A stretch of 64,000 bases of DNA from Nocardia flavorosea (GCF_015477805.1 NZ_JADLQL010000001.1:1054001-1118000), one strand, 5' to 3'. Shown: positions 7,517 to 16,149, numbered from the stretch's first letter. The notes: generated from the sequence alone by a model not told the origin. Translations and numbers: made by a program.

Positions 7517-9070
7517 TCACCGTCCGGGCAGGTATTTCAGCCCGCGCGCGATGGTCATCAGGATCGGCTGCCACAACTCCTGCGGGATCAGCGGCGGCGG
7601 ATCCAGGTTCAGGAAGCGAGTGGTCACCACCGACTGGGCTTCGGTGAATTTCAACAGTCCGCCGGGGCCGTGCCGGCGGCCGACCCCGGACGCCTCCATC
7701 CCGCCCATGGGCGCGGCGGTAGTTCCCCAGGCCGGGGCGTAGCCCTCGTCGACACACACCGTGCCCGTCCGCAACCGGCGGGCGATCCGCTCTCCTTCGG
7801 CCGACGTGGCAGCCCACACACTGGCGTTCAGCCCGTAGTCGGTATCGTTGGCCGCCGCGATCGCCTCGTCCACGGATTCGACGGGGTAGACAGCCACCAG
7901 CGGCCCGAAGGTTTCGTTGCGGCCACAGATCATCTCATCGGTCACGCCGGCGAGCACGGTCGGTTCGAAGAACAGCGGCCCGATATCGGGCCGGGCGTTG
8001 CCGCCGGTGAGTACCCGGGCACCCCGGGCGACGGCATCGGCGAGGTGACGGGTGACGGTTTCGAACTGCGGCTTCGAGATGAGGGAGCCGATATCGGCCG
8101 AATTATCGTAGGCCGCGCCCAGTTTCGCCGATTCGACGGTAGCTGTGAATTTTTCGGTGAACTCGTCGGCGACGGATTTCTCGACATAGATCCGTTCGAT
8201 GGAGATACACAACTGCCCGGCGTTGGAAAAGCATGCCCGCACCGCCGCGCGGGCCGCCCGGCCGATATTCGCGCCCGCGGTGACGATCATCGGGTTCTTA
8301 CCGCCCAGTTCCGCGGAAAACCCGATCAGCCGGGCACCGCACCGCTGTGCCAGTGCCCGGCCGGTCTCGGTGGAACCGGTGAACATCAGATAGTCACATC
8401 GGTCCACCATGGCTTCGCCCACAACCGGCCCGGGACCGGGCACGACCGCCAGCAGGTCGCGCGGCAGGCCCGCACGGTAGAGCAGTTCGGCCCCCGCGAG
8501 CGCGGAGAACGGTGTCCGGCTGTCCGGTTTCAGCAGTACCGCGTTCCCGGCCAGCAGCGCGGGAATCGCATCGCCGAGCGATAGCACCAGCGGATAGTTC
8601 CACGGCGAGATCACCGCGACGACACCTTTGGGCCGGGCACCGACCCGGGCCCGGTTGAGAATCGGAAAGGCCCCGGGCACCTGCTGTTCGTCCAGCAGTC
8701 CGGGCGCGATCCGCGCGAAATAGCGGGCCGCGAACATCAGGCCCATGATCTCTTCCTGTGCCGCCCACCGGGCCTTGCCGGTTTCGGCCTGGATGACATC
8801 CATCAGCACCGCGCGCTGCGCGACGACCAACTCCCGGAAACGGTGTAGCACTCGGGCACGTTCGGTGGCCGGGCGGGCAGCCCAGTGCGTTTGCGCGGCC
8901 CGGGCCCGCGCGACCGCGGTGTCCACATCCGCCGCGGTGCCCACCGGCATCGACCCCAGCGGCGCCCCGGTGAAGACCTCATCGATCGTGCGCTGCGCGC
9001 GTGCTGCGGTCTCGTCGACCGCGGCCCCTGCGCTCAAGCGGTCGAAGACCGCGGTATCCGGGACGGGCAT
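7517..9070 (-). CDS. gabD2: Succinate-semialdehyde dehydrogenase (GabD2-type aldehyde dehydrogenase)
   Basis: NAD(P)-dependent aldehyde dehydrogenase of 517 aa, near-identical in length and colinear with mycobacterial GabD2. It has the SPWNYP cofactor motif (155-160), the general-base glutamate E254 in FSAELGGKNP and the nucleophile C288 in SNAGQLCISIER. GabD2 oxidises succinic semialdehyde to succinate, feeding the TCA cycle from GABA or a 2-oxoglutarate decarboxylase shunt; the exact substrate here is inferred from the family. ATG at 9070 is preceded by GGAGG at suitable distance. It faces the DUF779-like gene end to end and is divergent from the conservon kinase gene, with 163 bases between. 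Confidence 0.92.
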   Translation of the reverse strand: MPVPDTAVFDRLSAGAAVDETAARAQRTIDEVFTGAPLGSMPVGTAADVDTAVARARAAQTHWAARPATERARVLHRFRELVVAQRAVLMDVIQAETGKARWAAQEEIMGLMFAARYFARIAPGLLDEQQVPGAFPILNRARVGARPKGVVAVISPWNYPLVLSLGDAIPALLAGNAVLLKPDSRTPFSALAGAELLYRAGLPRDLLAVVPGPGPVVGEAMVDRCDYLMFTGSTETGRALAQRCGARLIGFSAELGGKNPMIVTAGANIGRAARAAVRACFSNAGQLCISIERIYVEKSVADEFTEKFTATVESAKLGAAYDNSADIGSLISKPQFETVTRHLADAVARGARVLTGGNARPDIGPLFFEPTVLAGVTDEMICGRNETFGPLVAVYPVESVDEAIAAANDTDYGLNASVWAATSAEGERIARRLRTGTVCVDEGYAPAWGTTAAPMGGMEASGVGRRHGPGGLLKFTEAQSVVTTRFLNLDPPPLIPQELWQPILMTIARGLKYLPGR

Positions 9071-9233
9071 CGGTGCCTCCTACCTGGTCGGTAATCCACG
9101 CGATACGGACGAATCTACCCATCCGGCACGCCCGGGGGCGGTCACGCGGCCGAAACCACTGTCGGTCGCGAGGTCGAAGGGAGTCCTGTTCAATGGGATC
9201 CGATGTGCCGGAAGCGGGGCGAAAGGTTACTTT

Positions 9234-11570
9234 GTGGCGATGTTCAGAGCGAGGCTCGGTGTCCGCGCCCGGATCCTGGCGATCGCGCTCATCCCGAGTT
9301 TGACCCTGTTGGTGGTCGGTGTGGGCGCGACCGGCTATCTGATCGACCAGGGCCAGCACGACCGGCAGGTGACCGAGGCGATGCGGGCGGCGTCCGGCCC
9401 CACCCGCACGGTGTACGACATCGTTCAGGACGAACGCCGCCTCACCCTTGCCTACCTCGCCGGTGATACGGATGCGGCCGATGCACTGACCGCTGTACGG
9501 CCCGACAGCGAACGGGCGCTACTCGGCCTGCTCGACGCCTCCCAGCAGCTACGCGAACTGCAACCCGACCAGATCACCGACGATGTCGGCTCGTTCGCGA
9601 CGCTCACCCAGCAGCTGGGCAATATCCGGGGCGCGGTCGACAGCCGCTCGGTTTCGGCCGGCGATGCCTACACCTTCTACGCGCGGCTGCTGGATGCGCT
9701 CGCGGTCGGTGCGCAGCTCTCGCAGTCCTTCGCGCCGGATGCGCATTCGGCCACCCAGCTCACCCTCGCCACCCGCATCATGCACATGCTGGAGGCCACC
9801 TCCCGTAGCCATGCGCTGGCCGGTGCGGCGCTGCGGTCCGGCCGGCCGGTGGCACTACCAGATGAGTACATCCAGCAGACCGGCTTCTACCACATCGAAA
9901 CAGCGCTGCTGGCCCGCGAGCTCGACCCGGAGCTCGGTGAACGGCTGAACAATCTGCTCAGCAGCCCGCAATGGCAGCTGCTGACCCGCACCGAGAACAC
10001 ACTCATCGCCCGCAGCCTCCCGGGCTCGGACGGTGACGGCGCCTCGGAGCTGCCGCCCGCCCAGTTCGCCGCCTGGCAGGATGCGGCCGACCATGTCGAT
10101 CACGAGATGCTCGAACTCTGGGACGAGCAGAACCTGGTCATGCAGCGGGCCGCACTGGATGCCGCGGCCCGCACCACGACGCAATCGCTGCTGATCGGGC
10201 TCGCCGTCCTGGTGGTGTCCGCGGCGGCGTTCGGCATCTCCCTGGTTCTGGCCAACCGGTTCATCCACCGCCTGGTGCGGTTGCGCGACCATACGCTGGC
10301 CCTGGCCGACGAGCGGCTGCCGGATATGCTCGACCGGCTCCGCGCCGGCGAGGAGGTCGACGACACCGCGGCCACGGCGAAACTCCACTTCGGCCACGAC
10401 GAACTCGGTGCGGTGGCCACGGCGTTCGAACATGCGCACGCGGTCGCCGTCACGGCCGCTGTCACCGAGGCCCGCAACCGGGAAGGCGTCAAATCGATCT
10501 TCCTGAACATCGCGCACCGCAGCCAGATCGTGGTGCACAAACAGCTGGAGATCCTCGACGAGGCCGAACGGCGCGAAGAGGATCCGGCGATGCTGGACGT
10601 ATTGTTCAAACTCGACCATCTGGCCACCCGGGAACGCCGTAACGCGGAGAACCTCATCGTGCTCGGCGGCGGGAAACCGGGCAGGCAGTGGCGTACCCCC
10701 GTACCGCTGGTCGATCTGGTGCGCAGTGCCGTCGGCGAAACCCAGGACTATCCGCGGGTGCGTCTGGCCCGGCTGCCCGAGCTGCGGGTCGCGGGTAGCG
10801 CGGTCGGTGATCTCATCCATCTGCTCGCCGAACTCGTCGACAACGCGACCTCGTTCTCACCGCCGCAGTCACGAGTCCAGGTGACCGGGTCGGTTATCGG
10901 CAAGGGCGTGGCCATCGAGATCACCGATCAGGGCATGGGGATCCCGGCCGACAGCCGCGACCGGCTCAACGAGATCTTGCAGAACCCACCCGACTTCGAG
11001 GTCGCCTCGCTGCAGCGGGACTCCCGGCTGGGGATCTTCGTGGTCGCGCAGCTGGCCCACCGGCACGGTATTTCGGTACAACTGCGGGAATCCGAGTACG
11101 GCGGCGTACGGGCGGTCGTGATCGTTCCGTCCGCCCTGCTCACCGATCCCGCGGAGGAGACCGCGCCACTGACCGGGTTGACGCGCCCGGCCGCCCCGGT
11201 ACCGGCCCCCGAAGAACGCGCAGCGGCCCCGGCGGCCACCCTTGTCGAGGACCGCCCGCGCCCTGATCCGGTGCCGACGGGCCGCCCGACGGCGGAGACC
11301 GGTTCGGCCACCACCGAACCGGAGGTGCTGCCCGACGGTCGTCCGGCTTTACCACGCCGTACCAGGCAGGCTAAAGTCGCACCGCGACCGGAAGATTCGG
11401 GCGCCCAGCAGGCCGCAGCGGCGCGGCCGCGCTCGGCCGAACAAGCCCGAGATCTGATGGCGGCGATCGAGATCGGTACCCGGCAGGGCCGTAGGCCTCT
11501 GCCCGCCGCGGATTCCGGCGCCGCGAACCCGGCGCCGGACGGCGCATCCCCGGATGAACAGGAAGGCTAA
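9234..11570 (+). CDS. cvnA: Conservon sensor histidine kinase (CvnA-like)
   Basis: Membrane sensor kinase of about 778 aa, the first gene of a conservon. A membrane segment (about 12-34) and a second one (about 315-338) flank a ~280-residue extracytoplasmic nitrate/bacteriochemotaxis-sensor-like domain. A HAMP-like linker, a non-canonical dimerisation region (NIAHRSQIVVHKQLEILDEAERREED) and an HATPase domain follow, with N-box ELVDNATSFSPP near 531 and G1 box DQGMGIP near 563. The C-terminal 180 residues are Pro/Ala-rich and disordered. I chose GTG at 9234 because AAGG lies seven bases before it; an in-frame ATG at 9240 is the alternative. Its TAA abuts the GTG of the next gene, so the four genes are an operon. 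In Streptomyces such sensors control a Ras-like GTPase that acts on secondary metabolism and development; here the signal is unknown. Confidence 0.88.
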   Translation: MAMFRARLGVRARILAIALIPSLTLLVVGVGATGYLIDQGQHDRQVTEAMRAASGPTRTVYDIVQDERRLTLAYLAGDTDAADALTAVRPDSERALLGLLDASQQLRELQPDQITDDVGSFATLTQQLGNIRGAVDSRSVSAGDAYTFYARLLDALAVGAQLSQSFAPDAHSATQLTLATRIMHMLEATSRSHALAGAALRSGRPVALPDEYIQQTGFYHIETALLARELDPELGERLNNLLSSPQWQLLTRTENTLIARSLPGSDGDGASELPPAQFAAWQDAADHVDHEMLELWDEQNLVMQRAALDAAARTTTQSLLIGLAVLVVSAAAFGISLVLANRFIHRLVRLRDHTLALADERLPDMLDRLRAGEEVDDTAATAKLHFGHDELGAVATAFEHAHAVAVTAAVTEARNREGVKSIFLNIAHRSQIVVHKQLEILDEAERREEDPAMLDVLFKLDHLATRERRNAENLIVLGGGKPGRQWRTPVPLVDLVRSAVGETQDYPRVRLARLPELRVAGSAVGDLIHLLAELVDNATSFSPPQSRVQVTGSVIGKGVAIEITDQGMGIPADSRDRLNEILQNPPDFEVASLQRDSRLGIFVVAQLAHRHGISVQLRESEYGGVRAVVIVPSALLTDPAEETAPLTGLTRPAAPVPAPEERAAAPAATLVEDRPRPDPVPTGRPTAETGSATTEPEVLPDGRPALPRRTRQAKVAPRPEDSGAQQAAAARPRSAEQARDLMAAIEIGTRQGRRPLPAADSGAANPAPDGASPDEQEG

Positions 11571-11990
11571 GTGTCAACTTCCACTCAAGGTGACCTGAAC
11601 TGGCTGCTCGACGATCTCGTCGAGCGACTCGCTGGGGTCCGGCTGGCGGTCGTACTGTCCACCGACGGAATGCTGCTCGGCCACTCCTCGAAAATGGACC
11701 GCACCGAGGCCGAGCATTTCGCGGCGATGTCGTCGACGCTGCACGGCCTGGCTCGTAGCGCGGGCGCACGATTCGAGGGGGGTAACGTCCGGCAGGCGGT
11801 GATCGAACTCGATCGGGCCGTCCTGTTCGTGACCTCCGCGGGCGACAACGCCTGCATCGCGGTCCAGGCGGCCGCGGACGCGAACCTCGGCATGGTGGCC
11901 TACGAGATGAACCTGACCGTACAGCGGGTCGGTACCCATCTCTCGACCAGTTCCCGCAGCGGAACCGGGGACCGACCACAGCAGTCGTGA
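11571..11990 (+). CDS. cvnB: Conservon roadblock/LC7-domain protein (CvnB-like)
   Basis: 139-aa roadblock/LC7 protein: TQGDLNWLLDDLVERLAGVRLAVVLSTDGMLLGHSS, then RQAVIELDRAVLFVTSAGDNACIAVQA, the alternating helices and strands of the family. Bacterial roadblock proteins of conservons act as regulators, probably as GTPase-activating partners of the CvnD GTPase, in a membrane-associated complex. The GTG start at 11571 directly follows the stop codon of the kinase gene, with GAAGG a few bases upstream; the C-terminal 20 residues (Ser/Gly/Arg-rich) are likely unstructured. Confidence 0.92.
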   Translation: MSTSTQGDLNWLLDDLVERLAGVRLAVVLSTDGMLLGHSSKMDRTEAEHFAAMSSTLHGLARSAGARFEGGNVRQAVIELDRAVLFVTSAGDNACIAVQAAADANLGMVAYEMNLTVQRVGTHLSTSSRSGTGDRPQQS

Positions 11991-12006
11991 GAACAGCGAT
12001 ACGGCG

Positions 12007-12381
12007 ATGACCGGTACACGGGATTCCTGGTTCGACGACGATGCCGGACCGCTGGTGCGGCCGTACGCGATCACCCGGGGGCGAACCGTCGGTGCCGGAC
12101 ACGATCTGGATATGCTCACGATCGTGGTCAGAGCCCACGGAGCCCCGCCACTACGTCGTACCGAACCCGAATATCTAGATATCGTGCAGTTGTGCACGGA
12201 ACCACAGACAGTGGCGGAGGTGGCAGCCGCCTTGAAACTGCCGCTGGCGGTGACCAAGATTCTCGTCGGAGATCTGATCGGTGACAGCCATCTGATCTTC
12301 CGGACTCCGGTGCAGATGGAGTCCGGACCCGGCGACTTCAACATATTGCGAGCGGTACTGGATGGAATCCGAAAAATTTGA
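12007..12381 (+). CDS. cvnC: Conservon DUF742 protein (CvnC-like)
   Basis: 124-aa DUF742 protein. The family signature is clear: LVRPYAITRGRT near the N-terminus, then YLDIVQLCTEPQTVAEVAAALKLPLAVTKILVGDLI, a winged-helix-like segment, and FNILRAVLDGIRKI at the end. CvnC proteins are conserved conservon components of unknown biochemistry, thought to belong to the membrane complex with CvnA, B and D. It starts 16 bases after the roadblock gene and its last 20 bases overlap the start of the GTPase gene in another frame, indicating translational coupling. Confidence 0.92.
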   Translation: MTGTRDSWFDDDAGPLVRPYAITRGRTVGAGHDLDMLTIVVRAHGAPPLRRTEPEYLDIVQLCTEPQTVAEVAAALKLPLAVTKILVGDLIGDSHLIFRTPVQMESGPGDFNILRAVLDGIRKI

Positions 12382-12982
12382 CCCTGCCCGGATGGACCCC
12401 GCGGCGCCGGCCCTGGCCGCGTCGGTCAAGGTCCTCATCGCCGGCGGCTTCGGCGTCGGCAAAACCACCATGGTGGCCTCGATCAGTGAGATTCCGCCGC
12501 TGCGGACCGAGGAGATGATCACCGAACTCAGCACGGGGATCGATGATCTGTCGGGTGTCGAATCCAAGACCACCACGACGGTGGCGCTGGACTTCGGCCG
12601 GATCACCATCGACAAGGATCTGGTGCTGTACCTCTTCGGTACGCCCGGCCAGGACCGTTTCTGGTTCCTGTGGGACGAACTGGCGCGCGGCGCGCTGGGA
12701 GCGGTGGTGCTGGCCGATACTCGCAGGCTCGGTAACTCCTTCGCCGCCATCGACTACTTCGAACGGCGCGGACTGCCGTTCCTCGTGGCGGTCAACTGTT
12801 TCGACGGTGCACCGCGCTACACCGTGGACGAGGTCCGCGACGCCCTGGATCTGGACGGCTCGATGCCGGTGATGCTCTGCGACGCGCGGGATCGGGTGTC
12901 GGCGAAGAACGTGCTGCTCAGCTTGATCGAGTATCTGATCGATCGGGCCACCCGGCCGGATCTGACCGCCAATCCCGGGTGA
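12362..12982 (+). CDS. cvnD: Conservon Ras-like GTP-binding protein (CvnD-like)
   Basis: 206-aa small GTPase. G1/P-loop GGFGVGKTT at 28-36, G3 region LFGTPGQDRF around 91-100 (family GTPGQ instead of DTAGQ), and NCFD at 145-148 in place of the usual NKxD, a normal substitution in conservon ATP/GTP-binding proteins. It is the output switch of the conservon, probably cycling between forms under control of the roadblock partner. The ATG lies inside the end of the DUF742 gene. The gene is last in the operon, followed at once by a perfect hairpin. Confidence 0.93.
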   Translation: MESEKFDPARMDPAAPALAASVKVLIAGGFGVGKTTMVASISEIPPLRTEEMITELSTGIDDLSGVESKTTTTVALDFGRITIDKDLVLYLFGTPGQDRFWFLWDELARGALGAVVLADTRRLGNSFAAIDYFERRGLPFLVAVNCFDGAPRYTVDEVRDALDLDGSMPVMLCDARDRVSAKNVLLSLIEYLIDRATRPDLTANPG

Positions 12983-12985
12983 TCC

Positions 12986-13020
12986 GCTCAGGCGGAGCCG
13001 CTCGCCGGCTCCGCCTGAGC
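12986..13020 (+). terminator. Strong hairpin terminating the conservon operon
   Basis: A perfect 15-bp stem, arm GCTCAGGCGGAGCCG at 12986-13000 and its exact complement at 13006-13020, with a 5-base loop. It begins four bases after the cvnD stop. There is no clear T-tract, as is common for actinobacterial terminators. Confidence 0.8.
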
Positions 13021-13094
13021 GCGTCGGGTTCGGAACCGGTAGGTAGCCTGAACACGTACGGCCCGCGCTCAGGCGCAACAGGCACAGCCGAAGC

Positions 13095-13499
13095 TCAGCG
13101 CAAGGCGCCCGCCGCGTGCAGTTCGTCGAACAGCAACTGGTCCACCGGTGGTACGTGCGGGCGGTCGGCGTAGCCGAACCACGCGAGCTCGGCGATCTCG
13201 CTGCTCGCGGTCAACTGCCCGCGGTAGTCGGCGCGGTAACAGCTCATCCGGACCCGGGCGGCGCCGTCGGCGGCCTCGTAGACGCCCACCGGTTCGACGG
13301 TTTCGGTGACCAGTCCGACAGTGAGTTCTTCGGCGATCTCACGAATCAGGGTCTGCTCGTCGGATTCGCCCGCTTCGCGTTTTCCGCCCGGGATGTAGAA
13401 GATCTCCTTACCCGCCGGGCGGGCACACAGGATGCGCCCGTCCACGATCAGCACCCACGCGACCGTATCGATGAGATCATCGGCCATTTCGTCCATCAC
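13095..13499 (-). CDS. NUDIX hydrolase
   Basis: 134-aa NUDIX pyrophosphohydrolase. The box matches Gx5Ex7REUxEE: G39, E45, R53, E54, E57, E58, inside GGKREAGESDEQTLIREIAEEL. It begins with the typical first strand DTVAWVLIVDGRILCARPAGK. The substrate (a damaged nucleotide, nucleotide sugar or other diphosphate) cannot be read from sequence. The start is uncertain: GTG at 13499, ATG at 13496 or ATG at 13484 all fit, none with a strong RBS. It is divergent from the receiver protein gene, 84 bases away, and convergent with the conservon. Confidence 0.88.
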   Translation of the reverse strand: MMDEMADDLIDTVAWVLIVDGRILCARPAGKEIFYIPGGKREAGESDEQTLIREIAEELTVGLVTETVEPVGVYEAADGAARVRMSCYRADYRGQLTASSEIAELAWFGYADRPHVPPVDQLLFDELHAAGALR

Positions 13500-13583
13500 G
13501 CCGGCAGCTTAGACCAGCGCGGCGCGCGGACCATCTCGGCCAAGCTGCCCCCATCCGCGCGGTCGTGGACGTACCATGCGGAC

Positions 13584-13994
13584 GTGGCCGATGCGAATCC
13601 TCCCGCCGTGCTGCGGGTCCTGGTCTACAGCAACGACGCCGATACCCGGGGTCAGGTGATGCTCGCGCTCGGGCGTCGCCCGCATCCGGACCTACCGCCG
13701 CTGGAGTATCTCGAGGTCGCCACCGCCCCGGTGGTGCTGGAGCGGATGGATGCCGGCGCGGCCGATCTCGCCGTTCTCGACGGTGAATCCGCGCCGGTCG
13801 GCGGGATGGGCCTGGCCAAACAACTCAAGGACGAGCTGGCCGAATGCCCGCCGCTGATCGTGCTCACCGGCCGTGCCGACGATGCCTGGCTGGCGAACTG
13901 GTCGCGCGCCGAGGCTGTTGCCGCCCATCCGATCGACCCGTTGCGGCTCACCGAGATCGTGGTCGCCCTGCTTCGCCGCCGCCCGGCTGCCTGA
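13584..13994 (+). CDS. Atypical stand-alone receiver-domain protein, Rv3143-like
   Basis: 136-aa protein consisting of a response-regulator receiver fold with no output domain. It closely follows Mycobacterium tuberculosis Rv3143, which also sits upstream of nuoA: VLVYSNDADTR, LAVLDGESAPVGGMGLAKQLKDEL, LIVLTGRADDAWLANWSRAEA, HPIDPLRL. The usual acidic pair is N-D, the phospho-acceptor Asp (LDGE) is kept, but the invariant KP is HP, so signalling by phosphorylation may be altered or absent. GTG at 13584 is preferred because it gives the same N-terminus length as Rv3143; ATG at 13590 is an alternative. Its place just before the NDH-1 operon, on the same strand, suggests a link to respiratory control. 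Confidence 0.87.
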   Translation: MADANPPAVLRVLVYSNDADTRGQVMLALGRRPHPDLPPLEYLEVATAPVVLERMDAGAADLAVLDGESAPVGGMGLAKQLKDELAECPPLIVLTGRADDAWLANWSRAEAVAAHPIDPLRLTEIVVALLRRRPAA

Positions 13995-14423
13995 GCACTT
14001 CGTACCCGCAGCGGCAGCGGCACGTCACCACGAACATGCGCGCGCCCGGGTGCAATGGACACCGCCTGAGCGCGCCCGGCCCCGAGGCGGGATGGAAGCG
14101 TACCCATGGCGGGCTCGGCTCGGGCGCATCGGACACCGCCGGAGCCGATTAGGTTCATTCGCTCATAAATCTCAGTCCCGAATTCGATCAAACCGGTCTG
14201 TTGATCCGCGTTCTTCCTGCCGCGACAGTTGTAGGCTGTGCTGTAGCTCACATGAGCGCGGGAGATGACATATAACCCGCGACACCGAAATCCTCCCCAG
14301 CCCATTCTCGATTCCGGGGGAGATCCGGCGGCGCGGGCCGTCCCCATCGCCCGCCCGGCCCCGTTCGCGGGTCCCGCGGCACAACCGCCGGGCCCGGAGT
14401 TCGCAAGGAGGGGAAGCGCAGTC
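13995..14423 (+). promoter_or_regulatory. Upstream region of the nuo operon, with CRP-like site at 14237-14252
   Basis: 429 bases without a convincing gene. The segment from about 14150 on is AT-richer than its surroundings, as expected of a promoter region. At 14237-14252 lies TGTGC-N6-TCACA, one base from the perfect CRP/FNR-type palindrome TGTGA-N6-TCACA used by mycobacterial CRP. The distance to nuoA (about 170 bases) leaves room for a promoter between. Several possible small ORFs here lack RBS and family similarity. Confidence 0.45.
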
Positions 14424-14804
14424 GTGAACACCGAACTGCCGATACTGGTCCTCGGCGCGGTTGCCGCCGCGTTCGCGATCATCTCGGTCCTGATCGCCGG
14501 CCTCATCGGCCCGAAGCGCTACAACCGCGCGAAACTACAAGCCTACGAATGCGGTATCGAACCGACGCCGCACGCGGTGGCCGGCAGCGCGGGAAGCACT
14601 ACCGGCCAACGTTTTCCGGTGAAGTACTACCTCACCGCGATGCTGTTCATCATTTTCGATATCGAGATCGTGTTCCTCTACCCGTGGGCGGTCCATATCG
14701 ATGCGCTCGGGGTTTTCGGCCTGGTCGCGATGGCTCTGTTCATCGTCAATGTCTCGGTCGCCTATGCCTACGAATGGCGGCGCGGCGGCCTCGGCTGGGA
14801 CTGA
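14424..14804 (+). CDS. nuoA: NADH-quinone oxidoreductase subunit A
   Basis: 126-aa membrane subunit of NDH-1. Three membrane helices: the first at the N-terminus ([17 protein letters not shown]), the second around [17 protein letters not shown], the third around [17 protein letters not shown]. The YECGIEP loop and the FDIE acidic pair in helix 2 are the conserved family marks near the quinone site. GTG at 14424 gives the same length as the mycobacterial protein and follows AGGAGGGG about ten bases upstream; a reading frame open back to 14265 adds a Pro-rich stretch without similarity. First gene of the nuo operon; it ends 68 bases before nuoB. Confidence 0.95.
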   Translation: MNTELPILVLGAVAAAFAIISVLIAGLIGPKRYNRAKLQAYECGIEPTPHAVAGSAGSTTGQRFPVKYYLTAMLFIIFDIEIVFLYPWAVHIDALGVFGLVAMALFIVNVSVAYAYEWRRGGLGWD

Positions 14805-14827
14805 ACCGCGAACCTCCGATCAGCCGC

Positions 14828-14849
14828 GGCCCGTGCTCCGGCACGGGCC
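14828..14849 (+). other. Intercistronic hairpin between nuoA and nuoB
   Basis: Perfect 9-bp stem GGCCCGTGC / GCACGGGCC with a TCCG loop, 23 bases after the nuoA stop. nuoB has its own RBS (AGGGAG) after it. It may tune the nuoA/nuoB transcript ratio or mark an RNA processing site; as a lone short stem without a T-tract it is not a convincing terminator. Confidence 0.45.
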
Positions 14850-14872
14850 CATAGCCCAGGGAGTAGTCGGAT

Positions 14873-15427
14873 ATGGGTTTGGAAGAGAAACTGCCCAGCG
14901 GTTTCGTACTCAGCACGGTCGAGGCCATGGCGGGGTACATGCGCAAGGGTTCGGTATGGCCGGCCACCTTCGGCCTGGCCTGCTGCGCCATCGAGATGAT
15001 GGCGACCGGCGGCGGCCGGTTCGATTCGGCGCGTTTCGGTATGGAGGTTTTCCGTGCCTCGCCGCGGCAGGCCGATCTGATGATCGTCGCGGGACGGGTC
15101 AGCCAGAAGATGGCGCCCGTGCTGCGCCAGGTCTACGACCAGATGACCGAGCCGAAATGGGTACTGGCCATGGGGGTCTGCGCGTCGTCGGGCGGAATGT
15201 TCAACAACTACGCGATCGTCCAGGGAGTGGACCATGTGGTGCCGGTCGATATCTACCTGCCGGGTTGCCCCCCGCGACCGGAAATGCTGCTCAACGCGAT
15301 CATTGCCCTGCACGACAAGATTCAGCACACCCCGATGGGGGTGAATCGCGCCGAAGCGATCCGGGCGGCGGAGCAGGCCGCCCTCGCCGCGACCCCGACG
15401 ATCCGGATGGAGGGGTTGCTGCGATGA
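14873..15427 (+). CDS. nuoB: NADH-quinone oxidoreductase subunit B
   Basis: 184-aa peripheral-arm subunit that holds Fe-S cluster N2, the last electron carrier before quinone. The four ligands are visible: the tandem C37-C38 in [12 protein letters not shown]103 in GVCASSGG and C132 in LPGCPPRPE. The ATG at 14873 has CAGGGAG upstream. Its stop overlaps the nuoC start (ATGA), so the pair is translationally coupled. Length and sequence are ordinary for actinobacteria. Confidence 0.97.
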   Translation: MGLEEKLPSGFVLSTVEAMAGYMRKGSVWPATFGLACCAIEMMATGGGRFDSARFGMEVFRASPRQADLMIVAGRVSQKMAPVLRQVYDQMTEPKWVLAMGVCASSGGMFNNYAIVQGVDHVVPVDIYLPGCPPRPEMLLNAIIALHDKIQHTPMGVNRAEAIRAAEQAALAATPTIRMEGLLR

Positions 15428-16149
15428 GCGCCGACCGTCCCGAATCCACCGACAGCCGCGCCGTCGAACCCGAACAGCCGATCGGCTCCCAGGACGAGGT
15501 GATCGGCCGCCGCCGCGGCATGTTCGGTATCTCCGGTAGCGGTGACACCTCCGGTTACGGGCGTCTCGTGCACGAGATCGCTCTGCCGGGCGGCACACCC
15601 CCGCCGTATGGGGGCTACTTCGATACGGTCGTCGACCTGCTGCGCACCGCGCTCGGCACCGGCGCCGGATTCGAGGCGGCGATCGAGAAAGTGGTCGTGG
15701 ACCGCGACGAACTCACCCTGCACGTACGCCGGGACCAGTTGGTGGCGGTGGCGCGGGCATTGCGCGACGATCCCGCCCTGCGGTTCGAATTGTGTCTCGG
15801 GGTGAGCGGCGTGCACTACCCCGGCGAGACCGGCCGCGAACTGCACGCCGTCTACCACCTGAACTCGATCACCCACGGTCGGCGGCTGCGCCTCGAGGTG
15901 GCGGCGCCCGATACGGACCCGCATATCCCCTCGCTGTACCGCGTGTATCCCACCTGCGACTGGCACGAACGGGAAACCTACGACTTCTTCGGTATCCGGT
16001 TCGACGGGCATCCCTCGCTGACCCGGATCACCATGCCCGACGACTGGCGCGGTCACCCCCAGCGCAAGGACTACCCGCTCGGCGGGATACCGGTCGAGTA
16101 CAAGGGCGCGCGCATTCCGCCGCCCGATGAGCGGAGGACCTACAGCTGA
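15424..16149 (+). CDS. nuoC: NADH-quinone oxidoreductase subunit C
   Basis: 241-aa subunit C of the connecting module of NDH-1, separate from NuoD as in mycobacteria. Family blocks: [21 protein letters not shown], the signature [29 protein letters not shown], and the C-terminal [18 protein letters not shown]. The first 60 residues are acidic and Pro/Ser-rich, probably flexible. ATG at 15424 overlaps the nuoB stop; its own TGA shares one base with the nuoD ATG (TGATG). Confidence 0.96.
   Translation: MSADRPESTDSRAVEPEQPIGSQDEVIGRRRGMFGISGSGDTSGYGRLVHEIALPGGTPPPYGGYFDTVVDLLRTALGTGAGFEAAIEKVVVDRDELTLHVRRDQLVAVARALRDDPALRFELCLGVSGVHYPGETGRELHAVYHLNSITHGRRLRLEVAAPDTDPHIPSLYRVYPTCDWHERETYDFFGIRFDGHPSLTRITMPDDWRGHPQRKDYPLGGIPVEYKGARIPPPDERRTYS

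Noticed and set aside
13948..14136. 62-codon minus-strand frame with a CRCRCGYE cysteine cluster overlapping the receiver gene
   Set aside because: Overlaps the conserved C-terminus of the receiver protein, no RBS; cysteines arise from antisense GC-rich sequence.
14265..14423. 53-codon N-terminal extension of nuoA
   Set aside because: Pro/Arg-rich, absent from the family; the GTG at 14424 has an AGGAGGGG RBS and gives the usual length.
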